A program made the translations under genes and the position numbers. Below, piece by piece: positions 42,302 through 52,502 of a stretch of DNA of 64,000 nucleotides. The notes below the pieces were generated by a model, which saw only the letters and a program-made list of their open reading frames with translations, had not been told where the DNA came from and did not search any database. The first letter of the stretch is position 1. Every line of letters begins with the position of its first letter. The stretch is from assembly GCA_001599935.1 (NCBI GenBank), contig BCIJ01000001.1:498277-562276 (forward strand), read 5' to 3'. Source of the DNA: Holtermannia corniformis (lineage: Eukaryota > Basidiomycota > Tremellomycetes > Holtermanniales).

Positions 42302-45300
42302 TCAGCCTTCGATAGAGCTGTTGGTAAAGCCCTCGCGGGCGGTTGCAAACGAATCGTTGGTAGCCGTCGACTGGGCGCTCTCGAGACGTAGCATGCGCGG
42401 TGGTCGCTGTTCATCCGTCTCGTCTTCTTCGTCGTCTGTGCCGGCGATCGGCTCGCGCGACAGGTTGGCGAGCTCGTCCCATGTCCCAAACGTATCGCGT
42501 CGAACCATGGCCATGCTAGTAGGTGGCGGAGATAGAAGCGATCCAGGACGGCGAGCGGGCCCACCGGGTGGACTCGGAAACTCGTGCATGAAGCTGACGG
42601 CGGCAGAGTGACGGCGAGGGTCATGATCGAGCGCGACGCTCTGTCGAGGAGTCTCGACGAGTGCCGACGAGGGCGAGACGTCGCGCGGCGTAGGCAGCTG
42701 TAAATTTGGATGCGACGACTTGGGTGTCAATGCTAGCTTGGCGAGGTCGTCGCCAGAATTGCCGCCGAGGACGGGTACGACCGAAGTAGGACGGGCGCGG
42801 CGCGGCATCTCCTCGCTTGGCATCGGTGGGGTGGGGACGTGAACAGGATAGCCAACTTGAACTTGGCTGTAGCGGACGTCTGACAAGTCAGCCAGCTATC
42901 ACACAGACTAGACAAGGCTCACTGCTTTCATCCTCTTGCGCTGTGAAATGACTCGAGCTGCGCGACAGCCCGCTTCGTTGACGTGGCAGACTACTCCGTC
43001 CCTCGCCATACTCCATGATATCCAACATGGGCGGCGAGTCATCGATCGAAGACGCATCGTCCTGGTCGACAATCTGCGGCGGTGGGAGAAGCGACCGCGG
43101 GTCATCGCTGCCGCCCTCGAGGTTGGCAGGGCTCATGGTCGAGAGCCGTCCGTACGAAATGGTCGACTGGCGATCCTCTACCGACGGTATATGGACCGGA
43201 GTGGCAATCTCAAACGTGCCTTCGCTGTAGTCGGTGCTGCCGTGCCCAGGATGGTGGACTGAGACATCCTCAAGAGACTCATCGTCGCCGTCGACACCCA
43301 TACCCAATCCGTACTTCTCGCTCGACTCGTATAGCTTGACGGTCTCAAGCGTGGCAGAGAGGGGTGAGCCGCGCCAAGCGGTTGCGGCCGCCACGACTGT
43401 CGGACGACGAGTAGGCGCATGGTAGAATAGATTCTGTGAACATCAGTCGATGCTTCCGTCCAACCACCAAACGCACTTTGTAGTCCTCTTCGTCAAAAGT
43501 CTGGACGGGCGAGGACTCGGTCGAGTGACCAGAGGTCAAGGGCGAATTGGCATCCAGTGCCGCTCGTAGCAGCGCATTCTGTGGCGCAAGCCAGTCGGCG
43601 CTCGAGATGGACGAGGCGTGCGTTGACGCGGTATGGACTCGCTTGGCCACCGATGGTCGTGTCGGAGTGTCACCAGTGGCCACAGGATAAGCTAGTGGTG
43701 CGGCTAGCGGCACCGTTGGCGAGCCCGAGGGCGCATTCGAGACATCCTCGGGCACGATTCCGGCGGCTGCAAGGATTTGCGCGTGATGCTCGAGCTCACT
43801 CGTGCTATACGAGCTGTGATGACTAGGGTTCGGTGACGGGCTTGACGCCGTGAACAGATCTCGCGGCTGTGAATGCTGACCGGCGCTTGCGGCTCTGCTA
43901 CGTCCCACGGCTTCTTCCGTTGTCGAGCGTTTACGTCCGCCAGGCGATGCAGCCTGTGGGATGCCCGGCACTGAGGACGAAGGGTGATGACCTGGCTTCC
44001 ATGGTGGGGCCGTGTGCGGTAACCGAGGTAGCGGGTCGGTCGGGGGTGCAGTGAGTGGCGCCGAGCGCTGTTTCGGCGTATAGCTCGGGACCTGAAACGC
44101 ACGCTTCGTCAAGCTCCGCTGGTGTTCTTTCAGAAGCAGCTTCCTCGCGTGCAGTGAAGCGCTCGATGCCTGTTCTTTGTTCGGCATTTTGGGCTCGTCG
44201 CTGAACGACTGGCGTTGAGGATCAGGGGATATAGCGATCCCAATCTCGTGCGACATGGGCTCCATCGGTGGAATGACGGGGATCTGCGCGCCCGGTGGCA
44301 AAGCAGGCAACGGCTTGTCGACCGACGAGAGAGCGCGTCGTCGTGACGGGCCAAGCTCGAAGGACCGACTGTCGGGTAGGGTGGCGCTGGCAGGGTGTGT
44401 GATGATGACAACGCCACCCGTGTCGACCGGTGCTGGCTGTTTGAACCGGAGCTCTCTGACTGCACCGTTGGCATGGCTTGTTCTTCGAGGGCGAGGCGGC
44501 GCAGTACTCGCTCGTGTTGGGTCCTCCTGTAGTCTCCTCGCATCGCGTTCATCCGGACTCTGGCGCGACTGGAAGGGATCGTCCATGGCGTGGCCCGGTC
44601 GCAGCGAGCCAACGTGACGTGTTGCCTGAGGGTGGTGTACAAAGTCGAAGCTCTTGCCAACTTGTGCGCTATCCTGCCGAGCAGGTGTCGGCCGTTCACT
44701 AGCATTCCTACTCGTCGCCGATGAGCGCTGCGAGTTTTGCCGGCTCGTTGCGGCAGTGCCCTCTGATTTCCTCGAAAACGCACTCCACTTTGAACCGAGA
44801 CTACCCGACCTCGCACGCCCTTGCCCATCTTCTGAGCGCTTGCCTGTGCTGAACCCACCGCTCGCCGTGCGTTGGCGAGTGTGAGACTTGCTGCGCGAGC
44901 GGACATTGACCAGAGACGAGTTTGACAGCTCACCACGTCCCAAGCTGCTAAAGCTCAAACTGCGTCCGCGGCCTTGAGCCTTACGGGCCCACTCTTCGCG
45001 TTCACGCTCGCGTGCGTCACCGTCTTGCAAGACTTTGAGGTCGGAAGGGGCGGGACTTGGGAATTCAACGAGCTTGCCGGGCTCAGCGTTTCGTTCGGGA
45101 GACGTCGGCGGGGTGATGGTGTGGGCGACGAGCTTGGGTCGGGGCAGCACAAACGTGTCGCACGCTGTGGGAGCATGCCATCGTCTCGAGTCACCACCTC
45201 GTCGACCGTCAGCCTGCCGTTTGGCGCTCCCTGGTAGCGGGAGCGAGTCGGTCGAGGCAAGACTGGCTGCGCGCAAGTCGGGCACCGAGCCTGTTGCCCG

Positions 45301-45810
45301 CAATGTCAGGCCGCGATGTGTCGGGGAGAACAGCAAGGGCGGAGCGAGCAGTCCGGTCGGTACCGACGTTGACGACGGCAAGCGCGAGCGAGACAGAGCC
45401 GACGACGGCGAAGTCTGCGAGTCGCCGGAATTGGTTGATGACTTTGGCAGGCGAGGAAACAGGCGCTGAGTTCCGACGGCAGGATTCGCGTATGATTTCT
45501 GGCTTGCCGGAAAGCTAAAAGTGGTGTCGATTCCACCCGTTGTCCGACTTCGGTCGCGCGGCTTGCCAATGAAGCTGCTGTACCCAACCGCTCGGGTAGA
45601 CGAGCTGTCCCCACTAGACCTCGCGCTGGGATACGCTCCAGTTGAAGATCCGCTGCCTCCACCGCTGATCGACTCCCAGAACGCGGTCAAGCCGCCCCCA
45701 CTGGACCGATTGACCGGTGCTGGCGATTCGCCGATGCCTCCTTGAGCCATCGAAGACGAGACGATTCCCCGCAATCCATACGGTTGCGGTTTTGCAGATG
45801 TCGACGCCAT
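42302..45810 (-). CDS. Large disordered Ser/Pro/Arg-rich protein
   Basis: About 1,130 residues or more. The start is set at ATG 45810 (MASTSAKPQPYGLRGIVSSS); the open frame continues to an ATG at 46326, but the extra part reads like untranslated sequence. The long first exon runs to 43501, followed by exons from about 43433 (NLFYHAPTRRPTVVAAATAW) and 42879 (VRYSQVQVGYPVHV), ending at TGA 42302. Nearly the whole protein is low complexity: Ser, Pro, Arg, with charged patches. Possible short motifs are several SPxx and RxxS phosphorylation-type sites, PLPALPPG, and an acidic SSIDDSPPMLDIMEYG block. A helix-like stretch is SELEHHAQILAAAGIVPEDV. No domain is recognised. It may be a cytoskeletal or signalling scaffold, but that is only a guess from composition. 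Confidence 0.65.
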
Positions 45811-46990
45811 CGACGGGAACGCCGAGGGGTGTCGCGGCGTCGGCTGAGACGATGGCGGAGACAGCGGCAGGAACGGGTTCGGGTTGTAGCTTGTACTTGT
45901 ACTCGCAGCGGCCTCATGTGGAGACGAGATCGGACCGTTGTAGCTGTGACGGGAAGAAGTCGTCAGCTCGTCGCCGCCGAGAGTGATCGGGAGCCGAAGA
46001 GTGATACGCACGGGGTGAACCACTCGTCGTGGGCGGGACTGTCGTGGACACTGTCGGGGTGCGCAAGCTTGGTCGACGGGCCATGGCTCACGGTCCTCAG
46101 TCGGGCAAAGCGTCCCAAGCCAAGACCGATGGACATCCCGGAGCTCGGGCCTGCCTGTGCGTTTTCGTGTCTGGGCACCATGCTCGACCCTGGCAGCCTT
46201 GTACAGTTGCGAGTCGCGAACGGCGACGGCCTCGACGCGTCGTGGATGTCCAGCCGTCGTCGACTGTCGCTCGGATGATCTCTCCACCAGGACAGACGAT
46301 CCTGTCCTCTGTGTCGTCCTTTCCAACGGAACACGCGCGGTGATCGTCGACGGTCCCCAGCGACTGCGCTCAAGCTAGCGGTCCTCCAGCGGCCTCGCCC
46401 TCTGTGCTCCTGCTGTGCGCCTGGTGAGTGCTATGCGAGAGATGTCTGCGGCGACAGTCGAGCACGCGTGGCTGATGCAAAGGTCGGAGCGGGAACCCTA
46501 CTCGAGCACTGATCACTATGGACAATGACAACGAGCAGTGAGTCGAGATGAGCAGGCTGACGCCGTCTTGCATCAGACAGCAGGACTGACACTACGCAGC
46601 AAGATGGGACGGATACACTAACGCAACCCATGTCGCTAACATTGCCCAGCAGGCATCAGACGCGAACACGGCAAGCTCGTCGACGCAGCGGCATACTCAA
46701 GCCTCCCTACCCGACCGCTCACACGCTCCCTGGAGTTCATGACGTCTTCTCACCCCAGCTCGCCAAAGGGCGATCTCTGAGACAGGGACCGACGGCTGAT
46801 CTACAGCCACTGATGCCCGTTCTCATCCAACTGACGTACTGCGCGCTGCAGCCTGCCGCCAAGCCAGCTGTCCATCCCTCCTTTCTGCGGCGGACCCGCA
46901 ATCGACCGGACAGTGACGTATGGTGGCAAGGCGTGCATAAAGGCAGCCTCGTCTTCGGACCCGGTCGCATCTCGTCTGCAGGCTACGACC
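45811..46990. other. Intergenic/leader region between the disordered protein and the Pal1-type gene
   Basis: No supported gene start was found in this 1.18 kb. The minus-strand open frame from 46326 is continuous with the downstream coding exon and may be partly translated if the longer start is used. On the plus strand an open frame from 46630 runs to the Sur7/PalI start but has no recognisable protein. Sequence around 46430-46640 could hold the divergent promoters. Confidence 0.4.
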
Positions 46991-47803
46991 ATGGCCATCT
47001 ACGCACCGACCTCGTACAAGATTGCTGCTTTCCTCGTGCTGGTAGGTGCTGCCAGGCGATCAAGACGGCGAGGGTCATTCGGCTGACTGGATCAGGTCGG
47101 CAGCCTGCTGCTTTGGCTAGCTGCCTTTTCCACGCCGTACATCAAGAGCATCTATTGGCTCGGCCTCCAGGGCGGTGATGGCCTCCGTGTGAGTAGATGC
47201 ACGTAGTGTGGACTCTCAGACTCACCCACCGCAGTTTGGGACCTTTGGTTTCTGCAACAATGGCGCCTGCTTGCCCCACCGTGTCGGGTACGTCTCGCGT
47301 TTCTCCGTCTACCGACACGATGCTCACGTCTCATAGCTACTCGTGGTCACCCCAGATCCCGCGCGGCAACGGTCTAACCGGCTCGCTCATCCTCATCGCC
47401 CTAGCCGCCGGCTTCAGCTCGCTCGCCTTGCTCTTCCTAGTCTGGGGCATCATCGACCTCAACCGCGGTGGTTTCGCCTTTCTCCTAGTCGTACGTCGCT
47501 GAGCCTCAGCCTCTCGTTCAACCATTAACATCCACCCAGCTGCTCTCCGCATTCCTAGCAGTCCTCGGCTGGATCCTCTCCCTCGCGACCTTTGTCACGG
47601 CCCACCACCGGTTCGGATCCGACTCGTGGGGAGGCGACTTTGACCCACACTATGGTCCCGCCATGTGGCTCTGCCTCGTCGGCACCTGGCTCCTCGTCGC
47701 CGCCATCCCGTTCGCGCTCATTGGATGGGGTCGCGAGAGACACTATCGCGAACGAGAGATTGCAGCCGAGAACCGGGTCGCGAGCCGTCGCCGGTGGTTC
47801 TGA
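46991..47803 (+). CDS. SUR7/PalI family four-helix membrane protein
   Basis: Predicted plasma-membrane or eisosome tetraspanner of the Sur7/PalI (Rim9) claudin-like family. It begins at ATG 46991 (MAIYAPTSYKIAAFLVL) and ends at TGA 47801-47803. About five exons. Helix 1 is KIAAFLVLVGSLLLWLAAF. The extracellular loop carries the family mark FGTFGFCNNGACLPHRVGYS. Helix 2 is LILIALAAGFSSLALLFLVW, helix 3 LLSAFLAVLGWILSLATF, and helix 4 AMWLCLVGTWLLVAAIPFAL. The C-terminus is short and basic (ERHYREREIAAENRVASRRR). Rim9/PalI is a membrane sensor partner in ambient-pH signalling, while Sur7 proteins mark eisosomes; which of these applies is not decided. Length about 180-190 residues is short for the family. 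Confidence 0.82.
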
Positions 47804-47959
47804 GCGGCAACACCGTCTTGGCTTGACGACTTGATGTTCCTTCACGAAACTCATGACCTCGTCCGTGTCGTATAATCTGTACAGTGTCATGATATATACA
47901 TAATGTCCTTGTAACACCCTGCACGATATCGCCCTTGATGCCGCAAGGTCCAAACAATG

Positions 47960-49018
47960 CTAGCCGCGGTCAGGTCTTGACTCTGCCAGAGGTATAGGCG
48001 GACTCGGCCCCGCCCACGCGAGATCCTGTGCCCTAGCCCTCGACGGTCCCTGTCCCGGCCGTGTCCTCGCCTCCCGCGTCCGCTCAAAGCCCTGGGTCCT
48101 AGGCTGCATAAACAACTTGATCATCTCGAGGTGGTGGTGCGAGAACGCGCCCTGCGCGCGCAGTCTGGCAATTTCATCCATGAATTCCGGGTCGCGTCGA
48201 CCACGCTCGAGGATGTAGTGATCGAGTGCGCGGCCGAGGACGTCGAACGAGTCGTGTGCTTCGGCTGCGCGTGTGAGCTGGTTGCATGGGTAGGGAGCAC
48301 TGACGTTGTGCTTGCGGGTTGGTTGGATCTGGAACTGGAGCCGTCTGGTTCTGCAGTGGTTTCGACTGGTACGGTAGCGCACTCTCCACACCGGGTTGTG
48401 TCCTCGCGCTCGAGCTGTCTGGCTGAGCGCCGCCTGCAAAGCCAGTCGGGTGTGAAGGTGCCGCTCCCACGCCTGACCCAGCCGTCCGGAGCGAGCCTGG
48501 GCTTTCTGCCGCCTGCGCTTCCAGCCGTGTTGGAATTCGGTTTGCCAAAGTCGCCTCACCAGCAGCTGTTCCAAGTCCATCGGCAGACGGCTGCGGCGGA
48601 CAAGAGGCTACCGGCAGCTCGTCTAGCCCGCCAGCCCGAGACGCCTGTGCAGCAGTATACGCCGGCGGTGGGCTCGAGGCCTCGTGCGGCGCCCTCGCAG
48701 CGCCACCCACCCCACCCGGATACGGCGTGATCTCAACCTCCCTCATGATCCTCTCTGCGTCTTGGGCAGTGAACGCCGGCCTGCCCCTGCTCCGGCAGCC
48801 AAACAGCCGGATGGGGACACAGCAAAAGATGTACAGCATCGGACTGCAGATGAACAGCAAGATTCCGATGGTGACGGTCGTGCCGATGATGAGGTTGAGG
48901 TTGTGGATCCTGGCTGGGCAACTGTCAGCGATATGCAAAGGGAGATGAGAGCGTACAGTCTTGGCATTCGCCGTAGCGCGTTGGATTGGCGTTGATCCTT
49001 GTTTGACCGGGTGGGCAT
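47960..49018 (-). CDS. Single-pass membrane protein with a long Pro/Ala-rich tail and a PPAY motif
   Basis: I do not recognise the family. The start is set at ATG 49018 (MPTRSNKDQRQSNALRRMPR). One intron (GTACGC...CTGACAG) leads to a membrane helix NLNLIIGTTVTIGILLFICS followed by MLYIFCCVPIRLFGCRSRGR, a basic Cys-rich juxtamembrane strip that could be palmitoylated. The cytosolic tail has the motif SSPPPAYTAAQASR (PPxY type), then Ala/Pro/Ser-rich sequence. After another intron (GTCAGT donor) the last exon is helical (HDSFDVLGRALDHYILERGR and DEIARLRAQGAFSHHHLEMI) and ends in an Arg/Pro-rich stretch, TAG 47960. About 300 residues. The next gene (49359-50055) has a similar layout. Confidence 0.6.
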
Positions 49019-49358
49019 GGTAGTGGACTCCAAGAGGGTGATGCGGATACGCTTGCTGCAGTGAACACTGACAAGCTCGGGGAGGGTGCCAGCGCGGCCA
49101 TGATGTTGCTGAGCGGCGAAGACGAGGCAAGAGGGCAAGACTGTTCGGGTGCTGTTCGGATCTGCACTGAAACGGTTCTGGGCACCGCCCTGCGCCTCTG
49201 GATCGGCGCCAAGCTATGCTACATCCAAGATGCATCGTCAAGTACAGTCGTATCGTTACTGTGTGCGTCTAGAGACAAGTCGACTCTGTCAGGGCTAGCA
49301 TACAATCGCGTCCTGCATCCGTCAGCTCTGATCGCAGACTCGAAGCGTGACCGACCTC

Positions 49359-50055
49359 TCATCGTCCACTTGCAGCATCATACGGCGGGCTCGCGACATA
49401 CGGCGGCGGCGGCGGCAGTTCTTCGCCCTCTGCTCTCTGTACCCGTCGATCCGGCCTCGCGCCAGCCTCTAGATCCCTCGCCGCCAGACTCTCCCTCAGA
49501 GCCCAGCGTAGATCCCCGTCCTGCACATCGCTAGGTCTCGTCGGCGGTACGCGAAAGTACGTCACTCGTGTCTCTGGCGGGGTCGGCGTCGGCGTGCTGT
49601 TGATTTGTGAATGCATCGGCTGTATCAGTGGTCTCTGCCTCGAGCGAGCGCATGAGAGCCGGCCGGTGCGATAGAGTCGGATAAAGAGGGTGACGATGAC
49701 GAGGGTCAAGACGAGTGGGAAGATGATGGCGAGCACGAGTCGGATAGTGTGACGCTGGACTGGCCGGTAGATGTCAGCTCGCGCGAGGCGCTGACAGCAT
49801 TGACGGACTGGATTCGCAGCTGCCAGAATCAGAGTAACGACGATAGCCTGCTGCACATTGCGATAGAGCGGCGGTGCTGGTCGCTCGTGCAGTTGAAGAG
49901 TAGCGAGACGTGCCGGACAGTGGCCGTGCTCGAGCCGTCGCGGTTGCGGTCGTGAGCGTGTTGTATACCGATGTCACACGACCGGCCCCCGTTGCCGTTG
50001 CCGTCGTCGTCAAGAGCGCACCCGCCGAACTGAGGGTGTTGATGACCGAGCTCAT
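49359..50055 (-). CDS. Single-pass membrane protein with Thr/Ser-rich ectodomain and PPPY motif
   Basis: Starts at ATG 50055 (MSSVINTLSSAGALLTTTAT) and ends at TGA 49359. The first 65 residues are Thr/Ala/Ser-rich, like an O-glycosylated short ectodomain, with no clear cleaved signal. One intron of about 88 nt (GTGCAG donor, CCAG acceptor with CTGAC branch) precedes the membrane helix LVLAIIFPLVLTLVIVTLFI, followed by a basic stop-transfer segment (RLYRTGRLSCARSRQRP). The cytosolic tail is about 95 residues, contains the strand VTYFRVPPTRPSDVQDGDLR, and ends ELPPPPPYVASPPYDAASGR with a PPxY-type motif. A signal-anchor orientation with the N-terminus outside is likely. About 190 residues. The family is unknown. 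Confidence 0.58.
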
Positions 50056-50236
50056 GGTGTGTTGACTCGCTCGTCCCCTCGAGTGCTCAAGTACCTTTGT
50101 CGGCGCCTCGGTGTCCGATGGCAATGCTGTACGAACGTGTCGACCAACATGCTCTTGGCGTTCGGCAGCTCCGGCTCGGTCACGGCCGTACAATCCATGC
50201 TGCTGTATACAACGCATCCAACGAGCACCCGCCAAG

Positions 50237-52223
50237 CTAGGCCATCTCCCAGACCGCACCGCCGCCTTTACGCACGCCGCGCAGATCCCACTCGACCACC
50301 GTACTCTCCGTCGCCGCGTACAGCCAGTCTCCCGTCGGGTCAAAACTGATGCCAGCGATCCCCCACGTCCCCGACTCGACGCCTTTGCGGCGCGAATCGG
50401 GTCCGGTCCGATACGGGACTGGGACGACAATGTGCGAGTTGAACGTTCGAGCGTCGACGAGGTGGATATGGGTGTTTTCCTGCGGCGTGTTGGCTAGCTA
50501 GCAACAAGGTCAGACGTCAACGTACCTCGGTAAAGACCATGAGGTCTCGACTGGCACCGGCCGGGCTAAACTTGACGACGCGTGCTGCTTCGTTCCCACT
50601 CGAGCTCCGTCCGGTCGATGGACTGCCCGTGACAGGGTCCATGAGCATCGGGAAGCCATCAGCGTCTGGCATGTGCCAATCGCCATCATCGCCAGTCGAA
50701 GTGTCAGCGTGGGCGGACCGTAGCAGATCCTCTGTAAACGACGGCGAGGTCGAGGAAGCACTGCGCTGAGACGACGTGTGGAAGATGGCCATTGGGTTGC
50801 TTGATCTGCTTTGCGTCAGCAAGGCATGCAGTGATTGCACTGACGGACCGATGATCCCACACGGTCACTTGTCCGTCCTGGCTCGCGACCGCAAACTTGC
50901 GCCCGTCCTTGGACCACGATGTAGAAAAGCCCGAATCAGTCGAGCCTAGGCGATCAGCCTGGTCCATGACCGCTCAAGCCGGCTCACCCTTGTACACGCC
51001 TATGCGCTTAAAGTCGCCACCGCCGCTTACGACGTCGTACAGATAGACGTCGGTCGTATCGCCGACGGTGATCATGGTTTTCAGGTCTGGCGAGAGGGAA
51101 GCTGTGCGCTGTCAGCCGTGGTCGCAAGAGCGTACGCCGTACAGTGATTCACGGCCGTCTTGAAGCGCGTGCCGCCGACTTTGGCAAGCCGTTTCCCGTG
51201 CTTTACGACGCGATCGCCTCCCATGCGTTCAGCACTGGTCGACGGCGCTGAAGACTGATAGCCGTCCGAGCCCGCGTCCGACATGGACGCCATGGACGCG
51301 GCCGAGGCCGTCGGGCGGATCGCAAACATCTTGACCGACTGATCATTGTTCGAGATCAACAGCCTCGGGTCGTCGTGCGGTTCCGAGCTCGAGCTGGCTT
51401 GAGCCGGGCGGATACGCGCGCCTTGGCGTGATGGCCCGTGAGCGTGGGTGTAGTGCGAGCCGTAGGGGGTATGCCGTACAGTAGGCGTTCGCATTCGCGG
51501 ATCGTGACCGAACGGGACCGTGTTGGGATACGTTGCGACCCTGGGGTCAATGACGCTAGCACTGTCTAAATCCATGGCGGTCCCAAACTCGGTCGAATCG
51601 TCATCCGGTCGGGCATAGTACGCCCTCCTACGGCGTTCGCGTTCGGGCGTGGAAGGCCTTGTGGGCAACACGTTGGCATAGTGCGGTGGGAGGAGGAGTA
51701 ACGAGTTGTTGATTGCGCCCGAGCCTAGCGTCGCGCTGTATTCCCACCCTGGGCCCCGAGCGGGCATGGATCGAAGGTAGAGCTCGCCGTGCTGACCTCC
51801 GGCAGCCATCATGCCTTGACTATCTCTCGTCAGCCCAGTGTGCACGCCACACGAACAGGGACCGACTCGACCGTCAAGCAATTCGGAACAAAAAAGAGGT
51901 CGGCAAACGTCCGAGTGCTGCTCGGTGGCTGACACGACATCACCATCTCTACCAGCAAGCAACACAGCAAGACTCACAGCCTTGGTAACCCGATCCGGAC
52001 CAAACTCGACGTGAAGAATCTGACTGCCGCGAGGGTAAAACACATGTGCCCGGCTCTCGGCGACGATCAAGTCGCGCAACTGAGGGTGGATGATTGTGAT
52101 CTCGGCCTGGACAATGGTTGACGGCTTGTGATCAAACTCTCTCAGTTCTGAACTCGCGAGGTCTGGAGAGTGCGTGGGAGGGATCGGGGCCGGTGGGTCG
52201 CTGTGGCTGTCAGTTTGCACCAT
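50237..52223 (-). CDS. WD40-like protein with DUF2415
   Basis: Conserved fungal protein of unknown role. Start ATG 52223 (MVQTDSHSDPPAPIPPTHSP), stop TAG 50237. The N-terminal part has IVQAEITIIHPQLRDLIVAE and FYPRGSQILHVEFGPDRV, a beta-propeller blade, then MMAAGGQHGELYLRSMP. A disordered His/Ser/Arg-rich stretch (residues about 200-300) follows. The second half returns to propeller blades: DPRLLISNNDQSVKMFAIRP; STSWSKDGRKFAVASQDGQV and TVWDHRS. The C-terminal block VVKFSPAGASRDLMVFTE, then GTWGIAGISFDPTGDWLYAA and TESTVVEWDLRGV, corresponds to DUF2415, where WD-type blades close the propeller. About six introns of 45-70 nt. It could serve as an adaptor, as many WD proteins do, but no partner is evident. 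Confidence 0.76.
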
Positions 52224-52502
52224 CGGTGACGGTCCCGGTGGCGAGTGCTGACCGCGCCATGGCGTTGGATCGCTGCGGACGGGGTGTGAGAGGTAGCTTG
52301 GCTAGCCTCCCACAGGATCCAAGCAGTGAGCGTGTTGTAGTGCTGGTAACGCCAGCAGAGGATGTCGTCGTCGCGCCGGATCACACGGACTCAAAGTGGC
52401 AACAGGCCCAGTGACCGGTTCAACCGGGGTCCCGCAACGAACCACACAATGCTATCCATCTCACTCGGTCTCTCCAGTCCCATTACCATCTCCGGCCCAG
52501 CC

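Noticed and set aside
44130..44936. Minus-strand open frame of 268 codons
   Set aside because: It overlaps the large disordered-protein frame in a different phase and is Arg/Ser/Cys-rich with no domain; it looks like a shadow of low-complexity coding sequence.
45811..46326. N-terminal extension of the disordered protein from ATG 46326
   Set aside because: The extra 170 residues are Arg/Thr/Cys-rich and unlike the rest of the protein, and a good start with matching composition exists at 45810. It is not excluded.
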